From: a virus
DNA: 28,203 nt
IMG/VR virus record: IMGVR_UViG_3300017987_000287
Coordinates: 1 to 28,203 of that record
Direction: 5' to 3' (one strand)
Positions 7,536 to 15,014 of the stretch are shown here, one piece after another (positions within the stretch are counted from its first letter, which is position 1; every line of letters starts with the position of its first letter). A program made the position numbers and the translations under genes. The notes beneath the pieces were generated by a model. It was not told where the DNA came from and ran no database searches. It worked only from the letters and a program-made list of their open reading frames with translations.

Positions 7536-8276
7536 CTAGACCGCATTCGGCCGGAAGAGCATCACGAAGCCCCCGATCCGTCCCGCCCCGGCGGACACCC
7601 GCGTGCAGGAGAAGATCAGCTTCCACTTCGAGCTGATCCACTCGGCCTTGTAGGCGTCGAGATCCCAGACCCCGCGTGGATCCCCGCAGTTGAGATTTCG
7701 GATCAAGTACATCTCGATCGGGAAGTCGTACAGGTTCCAGCTCTCGTTGACCGGCGCGCTCTGGGGACTCATCTCCTCCGTGAAGCGATCGAGAAGCGCC
7801 CAATACCCCGGCTCGTTCACCCCGCAGGGGACCGGCACCTTGCCCCCCACGAAGTCGTGCGTCCCGTCCCCGTCCGCGTGGACGATCACGTGCATCGTCC
7901 CCCCGGTGCCCGGGATCTCGATCAGGTTGCACGCCCCCTCGTTCGTCGCGTTCGGCGTCACCTCGGTCGCCGGGATCCGGACGCCGACGTTCCACTCGTC
8001 GTCGAAGTCCCAGTCCGCCGGGTTCCAGTTCACGTGACCGTCGTGGAGTTCCACCGGCTCGGACCACTGGATCTCCACCTCCTTGTAGCCCGGCTCGGTG
8101 AACTCGAGTAACATCTTCGACCCCTTCCCCCGACCGGTGTCCGGAGGCGTCGGGTTCAGATCGTCGCCCCTCGCGGTCAACCACGTGTACAGACCCTCGG
8201 TCGAGGGGCTCATCACGTAGACCGGCTTCCCGTCGTCCTCGGTCGGCGGGAGGATCTGTCCGAGTTGCTCGCTCAC
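7536..8276 (-). CDS. Unknown structural protein, 246 aa
   Basis: The GTG start at 8276 overlaps the preceding TGA and follows a GGAGGAG SD. The protein is Trp- and Asp-rich (WNPADWDFDDEWNVGVRIPA at about 83-102), with several Cys and no signal peptide or membrane segment. This composition fits a soluble beta-rich virion protein. No family recognised. It lies in the run of accessory structural genes between the capsid and connector genes and is translationally coupled to its upstream neighbour. Confidence 0.75.
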   Translation of the reverse strand: MSEQLGQILPPTEDDGKPVYVMSPSTEGLYTWLTARGDDLNPTPPDTGRGKGSKMLLEFTEPGYKEVEIQWSEPVELHDGHVNWNPADWDFDDEWNVGVRIPATEVTPNATNEGACNLIEIPGTGGTMHVIVHADGDGTHDFVGGKVPVPCGVNEPGYWALLDRFTEEMSPQSAPVNESWNLYDFPIEMYLIRNLNCGDPRGVWDLDAYKAEWISSKWKLIFSCTRVSAGAGRIGGFVMLFRPNAV

Positions 8277-8770
8277 AGCGACTCCTCCTTCTTCATCACC
8301 AGCTCGGCGGTCGTCGGGTTGCGGTAGTACTTCCAGACGATCGGGTCACCCCGCGGGGTCCCGTCCGCCCAGTAGAGCTGAATCGTTTTGTGGGACAAGT
8401 AGTTTAAAACGTAAGTGTAAGTCGTCTTCTCGACGATCCCAGAGTACTCCCCGGCCCCGAGGTCCGTCTCATACCAGGTCTCCGTCTCCAACCGTCGACG
8501 AGCGTCGTAGGTCGCGACCAGGAAGTTCCGCTCCCGCACGTCCCCGAGCGAGACCTCCACCCCTTCCTCGGCCTCGACCGCATCCACCGCGATCTCGAGC
8601 ACCTCGCTCAGCATCTTGGTCCCGTCGAACTCGGCGAAGTCCATCTCCAACAAGTTCTCGCGAATCTTGCCGTCCTCCAACACCTCGTAGGAGACGCCGA
8701 AGTGCGTCGGAGCGAGGGGGTTCCCCTCGCACGTGATCAGGTGGGTGAATCGGGTGATCTCCTTGCTCAT
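8273..8770 (-). CDS. Unknown structural protein, 165 aa
   Basis: The ATG at 8770 overlaps the stop of the spike gene (TGATG) and has a GGAGG SD 6 nt upstream. A longer in-frame start would run into the spike gene and lacks an SD. The product begins MSKEITRFTHLIT, is acidic, and has a predicted helix at about 65-85 (SEVLEIAVDAVEAEEGVE) and a beta-rich second half. I do not recognise a family. It is flanked by coupled genes on both sides and probably belongs to the same virion module. Confidence 0.75.
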   Translation of the reverse strand: MSKEITRFTHLITCEGNPLAPTHFGVSYEVLEDGKIRENLLEMDFAEFDGTKMLSEVLEIAVDAVEAEEGVEVSLGDVRERNFLVATYDARRRLETETWYETDLGAGEYSGIVEKTTYTYVLNYLSHKTIQLYWADGTPRGDPIVWKYYRNPTTAELVMKKEESL

Positions 8771-10932
8771 CAGGCCCTCCAACGAAGCGTGATCCAGCAC
8801 TGCACGTCGGACGTGGTGTTGCCCCCCGTCTTGTTCCGCAGGGAGATCACACCTCCCGCGGAGAAGTCCCCGTCCAAGGTGACGTCCGTCCCCACCGCAG
8901 CGGAGCTCGCGAGTTCCGCGATCGCCGACCCGTCCTCGACCACCTCGAAGGTCGCCGCGTCCGTGTCGCTCCGCGTGTACCCGAGCGCGACGATCGTCCC
9001 GTCCCAGAGCGCGGGGTAACCACTCGTGGCCGAGAGGAGCAACCCGTTCACCCCTCGGTAGTACTCACCTGCGACCACGTCCCCGTTCCGACCGAACTGA
9101 ATCACCACCGAGTCCTCGGACAACCACTTCGAGCGCCCGTCGTCGTAGGTCATCCACTTCCCGATCGCCGTGTTGAAGTACCGGTCTCCGGCGAGCTCCC
9201 GCCCGTCGCTCGGGTCCGTCGCCGAGGGTGGGTACTTCCCGCCGGCGTAGCTCACGTCCGCGGTCCCGGCGTTCGTCTCCGTCCCCGAGATGTCGTTGAC
9301 GCTCATCTTCAACGTCCCGGTCGAGAGCACCTGGTAAGCGACGTTCGAGCACTCCAACTTCTGGACGTTGATCGAAGCCACCACGCCGGCGCCCACGTAG
9401 ACGCCGATCCCCGACCCGGTGTGTTGGTGAATATGATTCACCCGGAAGTTGAGGCTCGCCCCGGAGCCGCCGGCCGCCCCGATCGCGATCCCGTCGCCGG
9501 TCAGTTCGATGTGGTGGATCGAACCCACGACCGACCCCGTCGTCGAGGAGTCCCCCAGGGCGTACCCGTCCTCCACCTCCGCGAACCCACCCTCGATCAG
9601 AACGCTTCCGGCGTAGCACGCGATCCCACTTCCACCGGAAACCAAGAGAAGTTGACCGAATTTGATCCACGTCTTCCCGGTTCCCGTGCTCTTCGTGATC
9701 GCAACGCCCGAGCTCGTGTAGAAGATCCCGATCTCCAGAGCGCAGTTGTCGACGACCGTTTGAGTCCCGATCAAAATGATCGCCGGCGCGTGAACGTAGG
9801 TCCACACGGGCCAGGTCAAATTTTCGGTGTACTGCCCCCCGTCCGCGCACTTGATGCAGAATGTGTTGCTCGAGCTCGGGGTCTGCGCGTTGACCGCCGA
9901 GATCGCCGCCCCGAAGGTGAGGAACGCGGTCTCGTTCGAGAGACCGTCGTTCGAGTCGCTCCCGTGCTTCCCGACGTAGTAGACCTTCGACCCCTGCCAC
10001 CGCTTCGCGAAGGTGAACGAGGAGCTCCCGGCTCGACCTCTAAAAACGTCGTCGTCCGAGTCGTACCACACCGCCTGATCCACCACCCCGGACGGATCCC
10101 CGGCCGACGCCGGGAGCACCACCGCGTCACCGTCTGGATCCAACTTCAGCAAACCGGCTCCGGTGGAGATCACCCCGTCGCTCCCGTCGTGGAAAAGGTC
10201 GGTGTAATTCGATCCACCCCCCGTTCCGTGGTAAGTCCGCACCGTGGCGTCGAGGTTCGAGAGTCCGGCGACGAACTTTATGATGCAGTCGCTGAAGGTC
10301 TGCCCGACCTTGAGGGTGAGCCCGAACCCGCCGTTGATCAGGAGCGACGTGTTGTTGCTCCTCAGTTCCCCGTTGAGCAACCGTGTGTAATCGATCGAAC
10401 CGCTGTTCAACTCCACGTAACTGTCGAAGTACCCGCGATCCCACCTCAAAGCCCCGGTTCCGAGGTAACGAGTCCCGGCCGCGTCCGGGACCACGTTCCC
10501 CCCGTGCGTCACGAGCCCGAAGAACTGCGCGGTCAGGTCGGCGAAGACCTTGAAAGCGTCCCCGGAGTCGCTGATGATCCGAAACATCTCGGCCGCGGAG
10601 GTCCCGGTCAACCGCGCCTCGAGGATCTTCTGGGTGAGCTGGAGGATCTCGTCCCCGCCGTAGACCCGGAGGTAACCGTTCGTCGCGTCCCGCCCCACGT
10701 CCAGGTGCTCCGAGGAAACGTCCGCGTTCTGGTAGACGTGCTTCCCGTAGGATTTCGTCGTTCGGTCGCCGTAGATCGTGTGACAGGGCGAGTCGCCCCC
10801 GTTGGAGACGTGCGCGTAGACGGAGTCGTCGACGTCCCCGAGCTGCGTCACCTCCCGCATACAGTTCTTGTAGAACGCCTGCGCGTCGGTCCCCCCGACC
10901 GTGATCGCGAAGTTCCCCCCATCCCGGATCAT
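8770..10932 (-). CDS. Beta-helix spike/fibre-like protein, main (3') part of a split gene
   Basis: The open frame runs from the stop at 8770 up past 10,968; its first ATG is at 10,932 (720 aa). The middle contains the pectate-lyase-type beta-helix entry motif 'VGKHGSDSNDGLSNETAF' followed by 'FGAAISAV', then about 200 residues of Gly/Val/Ser-rich short strands (GSIHHIELTGDGIAIGAAGG). The C-terminal about 110 residues form a separate beta-domain (FGRNGDVVAGEYYRG, then WDGTIVALGYTRSD). Coding-quality sequence (GIKLYDGDG) continues upstream of the ATG in this frame, and the 83-aa ORF at 10,935-11,186 looks like the missing N-terminus. The gene therefore appears split by a -1 frameshift near 10,970-10,990. 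Likely surface spike or head fibre. Confidence 0.7.
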   Translation of the reverse strand: MIRDGGNFAITVGGTDAQAFYKNCMREVTQLGDVDDSVYAHVSNGGDSPCHTIYGDRTTKSYGKHVYQNADVSSEHLDVGRDATNGYLRVYGGDEILQLTQKILEARLTGTSAAEMFRIISDSGDAFKVFADLTAQFFGLVTHGGNVVPDAAGTRYLGTGALRWDRGYFDSYVELNSGSIDYTRLLNGELRSNNTSLLINGGFGLTLKVGQTFSDCIIKFVAGLSNLDATVRTYHGTGGGSNYTDLFHDGSDGVISTGAGLLKLDPDGDAVVLPASAGDPSGVVDQAVWYDSDDDVFRGRAGSSSFTFAKRWQGSKVYYVGKHGSDSNDGLSNETAFLTFGAAISAVNAQTPSSSNTFCIKCADGGQYTENLTWPVWTYVHAPAIILIGTQTVVDNCALEIGIFYTSSGVAITKSTGTGKTWIKFGQLLLVSGGSGIACYAGSVLIEGGFAEVEDGYALGDSSTTGSVVGSIHHIELTGDGIAIGAAGGSGASLNFRVNHIHQHTGSGIGVYVGAGVVASINVQKLECSNVAYQVLSTGTLKMSVNDISGTETNAGTADVSYAGGKYPPSATDPSDGRELAGDRYFNTAIGKWMTYDDGRSKWLSEDSVVIQFGRNGDVVAGEYYRGVNGLLLSATSGYPALWDGTIVALGYTRSDTDAATFEVVEDGSAIAELASSAAVGTDVTLDGDFSAGGVISLRNKTGGNTTSDVQCWITLRWRA

Positions 10933-10934
10933 CG

Positions 10935-11186
10935 TCACCCAGTCGACCCCGTCCCCGTCGTACAGTTTGATCCCAGTCCGTTGGTCTGCGGTTGCAGGTT
11001 CCCGGTCACGAGTTGCCAGAGGGTGTCGAGAATCGAGATCACCCCCGTCGACTGGCGGAGACGCAAGTCGTCCCCGACTCGACGGATCGCCCCCTCGATC
11101 GTCGGGTCTCCGTCCGCCGTCCGGTCCTCGAGCTGGAGCTCCTCCTCCTGGCTCGGTCCCGGCGCTCTGTCCGGGGTGGTCGCCAC
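10935..11186 (-). CDS. N-terminal part of the split spike/fibre gene (or small upstream gene), 83 aa
   Basis: The GTG start at 11,186 directly follows the stop of the 39-aa gene. The product starts MATTPDRAPGPSQEEEL and has a helix-like VISILDTLWQLVTG near residue 50-63. After 'QPQTN' (about residue 69) the frame turns into a low-complexity Gly/Thr/Ser tail (GLGSNCTTGTG) and ends with TGA at 10,937-10,935. Two bases later comes the ATG of the large ORF (TGA-CG-ATG). The natural continuation of the protein (GIKLYDGDGVDW) lies in the -1 frame. This could be a real frameshift mutation, a sequence error, programmed slippage, or two coupled genes with reinitiation. Confidence 0.6.
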   Translation of the reverse strand: MATTPDRAPGPSQEEELQLEDRTADGDPTIEGAIRRVGDDLRLRQSTGVISILDTLWQLVTGNLQPQTNGLGSNCTTGTGSTG

Positions 11187-11306
11187 TTAGGAAGCCTTGC
11201 GCGCGACGATCTCCGACTTCGTGGCGTGCCAGCCCCCGGCCGAGTAAACCCACCTCGTGTAGGGGACCTTCTTCTTCAAGTTCATCTTAACTTGAGGTGC
11301 CTTCAT
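11187..11306 (-). CDS. Small basic protein, 39 aa
   Basis: A short ORF fits exactly between the 211-aa gene and the GTG of the next gene. ATG at 11,306 has an AGGAGGG SD seven bases upstream and the stop TAA is at 11,189-11,187. The product begins MKAPQVKMNLKKK and ends EIVARKAS; it has a central aromatic patch (YTRWVYSAGGWH) and many Lys/Arg. A second in-frame ATG (11,285) is possible but lacks an SD. Tight packing and the SD support a real gene. Function unknown; short proteins of this type occur often in phage structural operons. Confidence 0.6.
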   Translation of the reverse strand: MKAPQVKMNLKKKVPYTRWVYSAGGWHATKSEIVARKAS

Positions 11307-11307
11307 A

Positions 11308-11943
11308 TCAACCCTCCTGCCCCGGCGCGCTCGCACCGTTGGACTTCTTCGGCTTCCTCACCGCCGGCTTGCGCTTGGCGGTCCCGTTCGACTTCGCTCG
11401 AGCTGACCTCTTGACCCCGCCGCCCGGCTTCTTGACCTCCCGCTGGCCGTTCGCCGTCCCGCGGCCGCTCCAGTCCTCCTCGTCCTCCTCGATCGACTTG
11501 GAGTGCGCGAGTTGCCCGAGCGTCACGTCGATCGCGTCGAGCGCCTCGAGCGCCGCGGCGTAGTAACCGTCCAGCTTCCCGGCCAGGCGGGTGAGCTCCT
11601 CCTTGCGCTGCTCAGCGTCCACCATCAGGGTCACGTCGAGCGCGGCGAGCTCCTTGAGCGTCGGCTTGCCCACCTCGGGGGCGATCTTCTCGTCCTCGAT
11701 CAGCTTCTTCACCCGGTCCTTGTGCACCTGGACCAGGGTAGGAGCTCGCCGGAGGCCGGCCAAGATCCCCTTGGTCTCGTACAGGCGCGGGGCCTCCGCG
11801 AAGACCTTGTCGCGGAGGGTCTTGAACAGGCGAAAGGACGTCTCCGCCCGCTCGAGGTAGGCGGGAACGTCCTTCAAGGTGTCTCGGAAGTGAACGACTC
11901 GCGCGGCGCGCTCGTCCAGGTGCTTCAACAGTTCGTGGGGCAT
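11308..11943 (-). CDS. Unknown helical protein with basic C-terminal tail, 211 aa
   Basis: The ATG at 11,943 has an SD within GAAGGAGGAG. Residues 1-150 look almost all alpha-helical with heptad-like spacing (LLKHLDERAARVVHFRDTL, EQRKEELTRLAGKLDGYY), suggesting a coiled coil. Residues about 165-211 form a disordered Lys/Arg/Gly/Ser tail (VKKPGGGVKRSARAKSNG). The basic tail could bind DNA or an acidic partner. A stable hairpin in the leader (11,950-11,978) can pair with the SD, so translation may be regulated. No family recognised. Confidence 0.75.
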   Translation of the reverse strand: MPHELLKHLDERAARVVHFRDTLKDVPAYLERAETSFRLFKTLRDKVFAEAPRLYETKGILAGLRRAPTLVQVHKDRVKKLIEDEKIAPEVGKPTLKELAALDVTLMVDAEQRKEELTRLAGKLDGYYAAALEALDAIDVTLGQLAHSKSIEEDEEDWSGRGTANGQREVKKPGGGVKRSARAKSNGTAKRKPAVRKPKKSNGASAPGQEG

Positions 11944-11949
11944 CGGTCT

Positions 11950-11978
11950 CCTCCTTCGCCCGGGTCGCGGGCGGGAGG
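11950..11978 (-). promoter_or_regulatory. Hairpin that can sequester the SD of the 211-aa gene
   Basis: On the minus strand the leader reads CCTCC-CGCCCG, loop CGACC, CGGGCG, bulge AA, GGAGG. The 6-bp GC stem extends into 5 more pairs in which CCTCC pairs with GGAGG, the SD located 6 nt before the ATG at 11,943. This could hold the ribosome site closed until bound or melted. The pairing is visible in the sequence; regulation is inferred. Confidence 0.45.
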
Positions 11979-12011
11979 TTGCCTAACCCTGCCCGCGTGG
12001 ATTGTCTCGGT

Positions 12012-13733
12012 TTACTGCGCGAGAGCGATCGTCAGGAAGACGTCGTTCGTCTTGACCCCCTTCGGGAAGTCGACCTTCACGTCCCCGCTCGCCGGGGTGT
12101 CCCCCGGGTACCAGTCCCCGGTTCCGGTCGCCGCCGCCCCGCGGATCAACCGACCGTTGAGGAACAGGAAGAGGTCGGGGGTTCCCGGAGAACCCGGCGT
12201 CCCCATGTCCCCGTCGAACGTGGAGAGATCGAGGGTCACCGCCGGGATGTTCGCCCCCATCGCGTAGTTGCTCCCCGCGACGAAGATGTCGAAGGTCAGG
12301 TCCACGCCCCCGTGCTCGAGCGCGTACTTGATCGCGGCCGAGATCGAGGCGTGCGGTCCACCGGTGAGCGCGGAGATCGCGCCGGCCGTCGCGTCGTCCA
12401 GCGGGAGCGGGGTGGTCTCCCTCACCGTCTGGAACTTCAGGTCCCCGTCCTCCGAGGTGAGCTGGAGGACCGAAGCCCCGGCGCCGTCGTTCGCGGCGAG
12501 GACTCGGAGAGTCTTCTCCGCGGCGTCGCTCGCCCTCATATCCAGGTGCGAGTTGTCCGAGAAGTCCGCGTCCAGGAGCGTCCCGTCCGCGGTCAGCGGT
12601 CCGCCAGCGCCCGCCAAGGCGTCCAGGGTCACCCCCACGCCCTCGACCTCCGCGAGCCCGGTCGTCGCCGCCAGCTTGATCGCCGTGGCGTCGATCTGCC
12701 CCGCGGTCACGCCGAGGTTGATCGAGGTCCCACCCGAGTCGACGGTCACCCCGTTGTCGATATCGACCGTTCCCGCCGCCCCGACGTTCACGTCCAGAGT
12801 ATCCGCGTTCACCTCCACCTCGTCCCCGGCCGCCGCCGGCGAAACGCGCAGGAGATCCCGCGCACCGGTCGAGTCCTGGAAGGCCCACGAGGAGTCGTCG
12901 TCGATCCGGACGTCGATGTCCGTGGTCTGCGTCGCCGGCGTGGTCCCCTGGTTGTCGATCGCGTTGTCCAGGGTCACCTGACCCGACCCACTCGGGACGT
13001 CCGCGAGAGAGCTCAGACGCAAGAAGTCCTGAGCGACCCACGCGTCGAGATCCTCGCGCTCGACGTACTCGAGGTTGACCTTCTTCCCCTGGATGTCGGC
13101 GGCCAGACATGCGATCAAGTCGTCGTTGGTCGAGTTGATCACGACGAAGGACACCTGAGCCCGCTCCGGGGTCGTGTCCGTGAACACCGCCCCGTCGGTC
13201 GCCCCGCTCTCGTGCTGAAGCAGACCCCAGATCTGTTTGTTGTTGGAGTCCAGGAGCGGGTCACCCGTGTCCCCGTCGCACACCGCGAGAAGGTTCTGAG
13301 GGGAGATCGCGTTCAGACCGGTGACCTCCGCCAGATCGTGGCTCGAACCGAAGGTCCCCCCGTGCTGCGCGGTCACCAGCCCGCGTTGAGTCAGGGCGAT
13401 CGCCTTGACCACCGAGTTCGAGATCTCGCTCCCGGCCACCGAGAGGAGCTTGTAGTTCTGCGCCGCCGGGACCGTGATGTCGGTCAGAAGCCAGCGCCCG
13501 CGGAGGGCGAGCTTCTCGTCGAGGAAGGTCTTCGCCCAGATCGTGGCGATCGACGCGTCCGGCGCGTCGTGCCAGTTGGTTTGACCGATAATGTCGTTCA
13601 ACTGACTGGCGTAGTAGTCCAGGGTGTCCTGGAGATCCACCGCGTTCGCGTCGTGGTTGCTCGGGAGGAGGGTGTCGTCAATCCCCGACCCGAGGGTGTG
13701 AACGTTGTCTTGCCTCATTCTGGAAACGGTCAT
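12012..13733 (-). CDS. Fibre-like structural protein with repetitive beta region and C-terminal LNGR domain, 573 aa
   Basis: The ATG at 13,733 has a GGAGGAG SD. An N-terminal helix (VDLQDTLDYYASQLNDIIG, about residues 32-50) with 'HDAN' and 'NWHDAPD' matches a pattern I know from phage fibre or baseplate-associated proteins. The middle (about 285-420) has short alternating strands rich in D/G/V/T (VDIDNGVTVDSGGTSINLG), typical of beta-solenoid fibres. The C-terminus contains a short collagen-like GTPGSPGTP stretch followed by LFLFLNGRLI, the domain found in the paralogues at 6.2-6.9 kb, and ends in KTNDVFLTIALAQ. Likely an exposed fibre or decoration trimer. It lies between the post-capsid genes and the spike genes. 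Confidence 0.8.
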   Translation of the reverse strand: MTVSRMRQDNVHTLGSGIDDTLLPSNHDANAVDLQDTLDYYASQLNDIIGQTNWHDAPDASIATIWAKTFLDEKLALRGRWLLTDITVPAAQNYKLLSVAGSEISNSVVKAIALTQRGLVTAQHGGTFGSSHDLAEVTGLNAISPQNLLAVCDGDTGDPLLDSNNKQIWGLLQHESGATDGAVFTDTTPERAQVSFVVINSTNDDLIACLAADIQGKKVNLEYVEREDLDAWVAQDFLRLSSLADVPSGSGQVTLDNAIDNQGTTPATQTTDIDVRIDDDSSWAFQDSTGARDLLRVSPAAAGDEVEVNADTLDVNVGAAGTVDIDNGVTVDSGGTSINLGVTAGQIDATAIKLAATTGLAEVEGVGVTLDALAGAGGPLTADGTLLDADFSDNSHLDMRASDAAEKTLRVLAANDGAGASVLQLTSEDGDLKFQTVRETTPLPLDDATAGAISALTGGPHASISAAIKYALEHGGVDLTFDIFVAGSNYAMGANIPAVTLDLSTFDGDMGTPGSPGTPDLFLFLNGRLIRGAAATGTGDWYPGDTPASGDVKVDFPKGVKTNDVFLTIALAQ

Positions 13734-13807
13734 GAAAACTCCTCCGAGTTGAGGTTCTCTCCACGTTTACTCTGTACTTCGAGGATAGAACGGCCGGGGG
13801 GATCTGT

Positions 13808-14161
13808 TCAGCGTAATGACTCCGGTCGGAACCTCGGACGCCCCCGCTTGTCGAGGTCGACCCGGAAGCGCCCGGAGCGTCCGTTCAAATGGAGCGTCAA
13901 GGAGAGGACCACCCCGTCGGCGTGCACCGAGACGCGCTCGGCAACCTCGCGGTCGTCGCGGTCGCGGATCACCTCCGCCGAGAACGAGAGCTCCCGAAAC
14001 CTCCTGGGGAGGGGGAGGTCCGCCCGGTGGTCCCCCAGAGCGAGGGAGACGCCCCGGACGGTCATCGAGAACCCCGGATCGAGGGATCGCTCCCTCCAGA
14101 GCCGGAGCCCGTCGACCGTCCGGAGGTCGATGGACAGGACGGAACCGTCGTCTAAGTTCAC
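13808..14161 (-). CDS. Unknown protein, 117 aa; in frame with the gene upstream
   Basis: The most upstream standard start is GTG at 14,161, with only a weak SD. The reading frame is the same as that of the upstream 151-aa gene. Only one TAA (14,173-14,171) and the codons CTG-CTC-TAC separate them, so translation may begin at CTG, at the GTG, or by stop readthrough. The product is beta-rich with charged strands (MTVRGVSLALGD, RFRELSFSAEVIRD) and a repeated Arg/Asp pattern. No family recognised. A 74-nt non-coding gap follows before the 573-aa gene. Confidence 0.65.
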   Translation of the reverse strand: MNLDDGSVLSIDLRTVDGLRLWRERSLDPGFSMTVRGVSLALGDHRADLPLPRRFRELSFSAEVIRDRDDREVAERVSVHADGVVLSLTLHLNGRSGRFRVDLDKRGRPRFRPESLR

Positions 14162-14170
14162 GTAGAGCAG

Positions 14171-14626
14171 TTAGCCGCCGTTTCCGTTGCGTGGTTTGCG
14201 CTTCGCAGGCGTGAGCGCCGCGCCCTTCTTACCCTCCAGGCGAGGAGCGTTCTCCCGCTTCTTCGGACGCGTCACCTTGCCGCGCTCCTGGAGCTTCTCC
14301 AGTTGCACCTTCGGCTTGAGGTGATCGAGCCCCTCGGCCTTCGCCAGCTTCTCGGCGTCGGCCTCGGAGATCCCCCGCTTGTCGACTCTCTTCGACTCGA
14401 CGTAGGGCTTCACGTCCAACCGAGCGAACAGGTCCGCCCGGGTCTTCTTGATGTGCTCGAGCTCGTCCTTCGTGATCGCCTTCGGGATCCCGGGGAAGAG
14501 TCGGATCGCCCCGAAGCAGGATCTCTCCAGCTTCGTGACCTCCTTCTCTTTCTTGTACTTCACCTGAGTCGGGACCTCGATCGATTCCGACGGCGCGGAG
14601 CGGAGCGTGACCGTCACTTTGTTCAT
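14171..14626 (-). CDS. Small post-capsid protein, 151 aa, Lys-rich
   Basis: The ATG at 14,626 overlaps the previous stop (ATGA) and follows a GGAGGTGA SD, showing tight coupling to the upstream 112-aa gene. Residues about 10-80 contain a compact mixed region (CFGAIRLFPGIPKAITKDEL) and the C-terminal half is a long Lys/Arg/Glu-rich helix ending in a basic tail (PAKRKPRNGNGG). No signal peptide or membrane segment. Location directly after the capsid gene suggests a minor capsid or head-tail joining accessory protein, but no family signature is seen. Confidence 0.75.
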   Translation of the reverse strand: MNKVTVTLRSAPSESIEVPTQVKYKKEKEVTKLERSCFGAIRLFPGIPKAITKDELEHIKKTRADLFARLDVKPYVESKRVDKRGISEADAEKLAKAEGLDHLKPKVQLEKLQERGKVTRPKKRENAPRLEGKKGAALTPAKRKPRNGNGG

Positions 14627-14961
14627 TTGTCACCTCCAGCCACGCCAATCAACTTGAACCGCGAGTTGACCTCGAGCTCCTTCAGGATCCTTTCGTCGGT
14701 CACCACCACGGGACGATCCTTGAAGAAGGTCTTCCCCCGAACCGTGTACTTGCTCCCCAGGAGGAGCTCGACTCGGAAGATCCGAACCTTGGGCTCGTTC
14801 TCAGCCTTCGGCGCGGGTTCCTTCTTCTTGGGTTCCTCCGCGACCTTCTTGACGCGGGGGCCCCCGTTATTCGTCTCCGCGGCGGACGTGGCCGACTTCG
14901 GCTGATCCTGAGCGGAGATCGAAGTCTCCCTCGCGGCTCGGCGCGTAGTCTTGTTTGCCAT
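14623..14961 (-). CDS. Small post-capsid protein with disordered N-terminus, 112 aa
   Basis: The start chosen is the ATG at 14,961, which has an AGGAGG SD 5 nt upstream; an in-frame extension of 11 residues lacks one. Residues 1-60 are low-complexity (Lys, Glu, Pro, Ala), for example KKKEPAPKAENEPK. Residues 60-112 form a compact beta-type domain (VRIFRVELLLGSKYTVRGK, VVVTDERILKELE). The fold is reminiscent of small beta-domains placed after phage capsid genes, but I cannot name a family. It overlaps the next gene by 4 nt. Confidence 0.75.
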   Translation of the reverse strand: MANKTTRRAARETSISAQDQPKSATSAAETNNGGPRVKKVAEEPKKKEPAPKAENEPKVRIFRVELLLGSKYTVRGKTFFKDRPVVVTDERILKELEVNSRFKLIGVAGGDK

Positions 14962-14974
14962 TTCGTCCTCCTGA

Positions 14975-15012
14975 GACCGCTCGGTCCTACTCACCGACGG
15001 TCAGTTGCCGTC
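14975..15012 (-). other. Hairpins directly downstream of the capsid gene
   Basis: Two nt after the capsid stop codon the minus strand can form GACGG-CAACTGA-CCGTC (15,012-14,996). A second short hairpin, GACC-GAGC-GGTC, follows at 14,986-14,975 before the SD of the next gene. There is no T-run, so partial termination or 3'-end protection of the capsid transcript are the plausible roles. Confidence 0.35.
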
Positions 15013-15014
15013 GA

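Noticed and set aside
11979-14165. Plus-strand open frame of 728 codons
   Set aside because: Antisense to the 573-aa fibre gene and its neighbour, with Arg/Val/Gly/Asp bias and no domain. The minus-strand genes have SDs and structured sequence.
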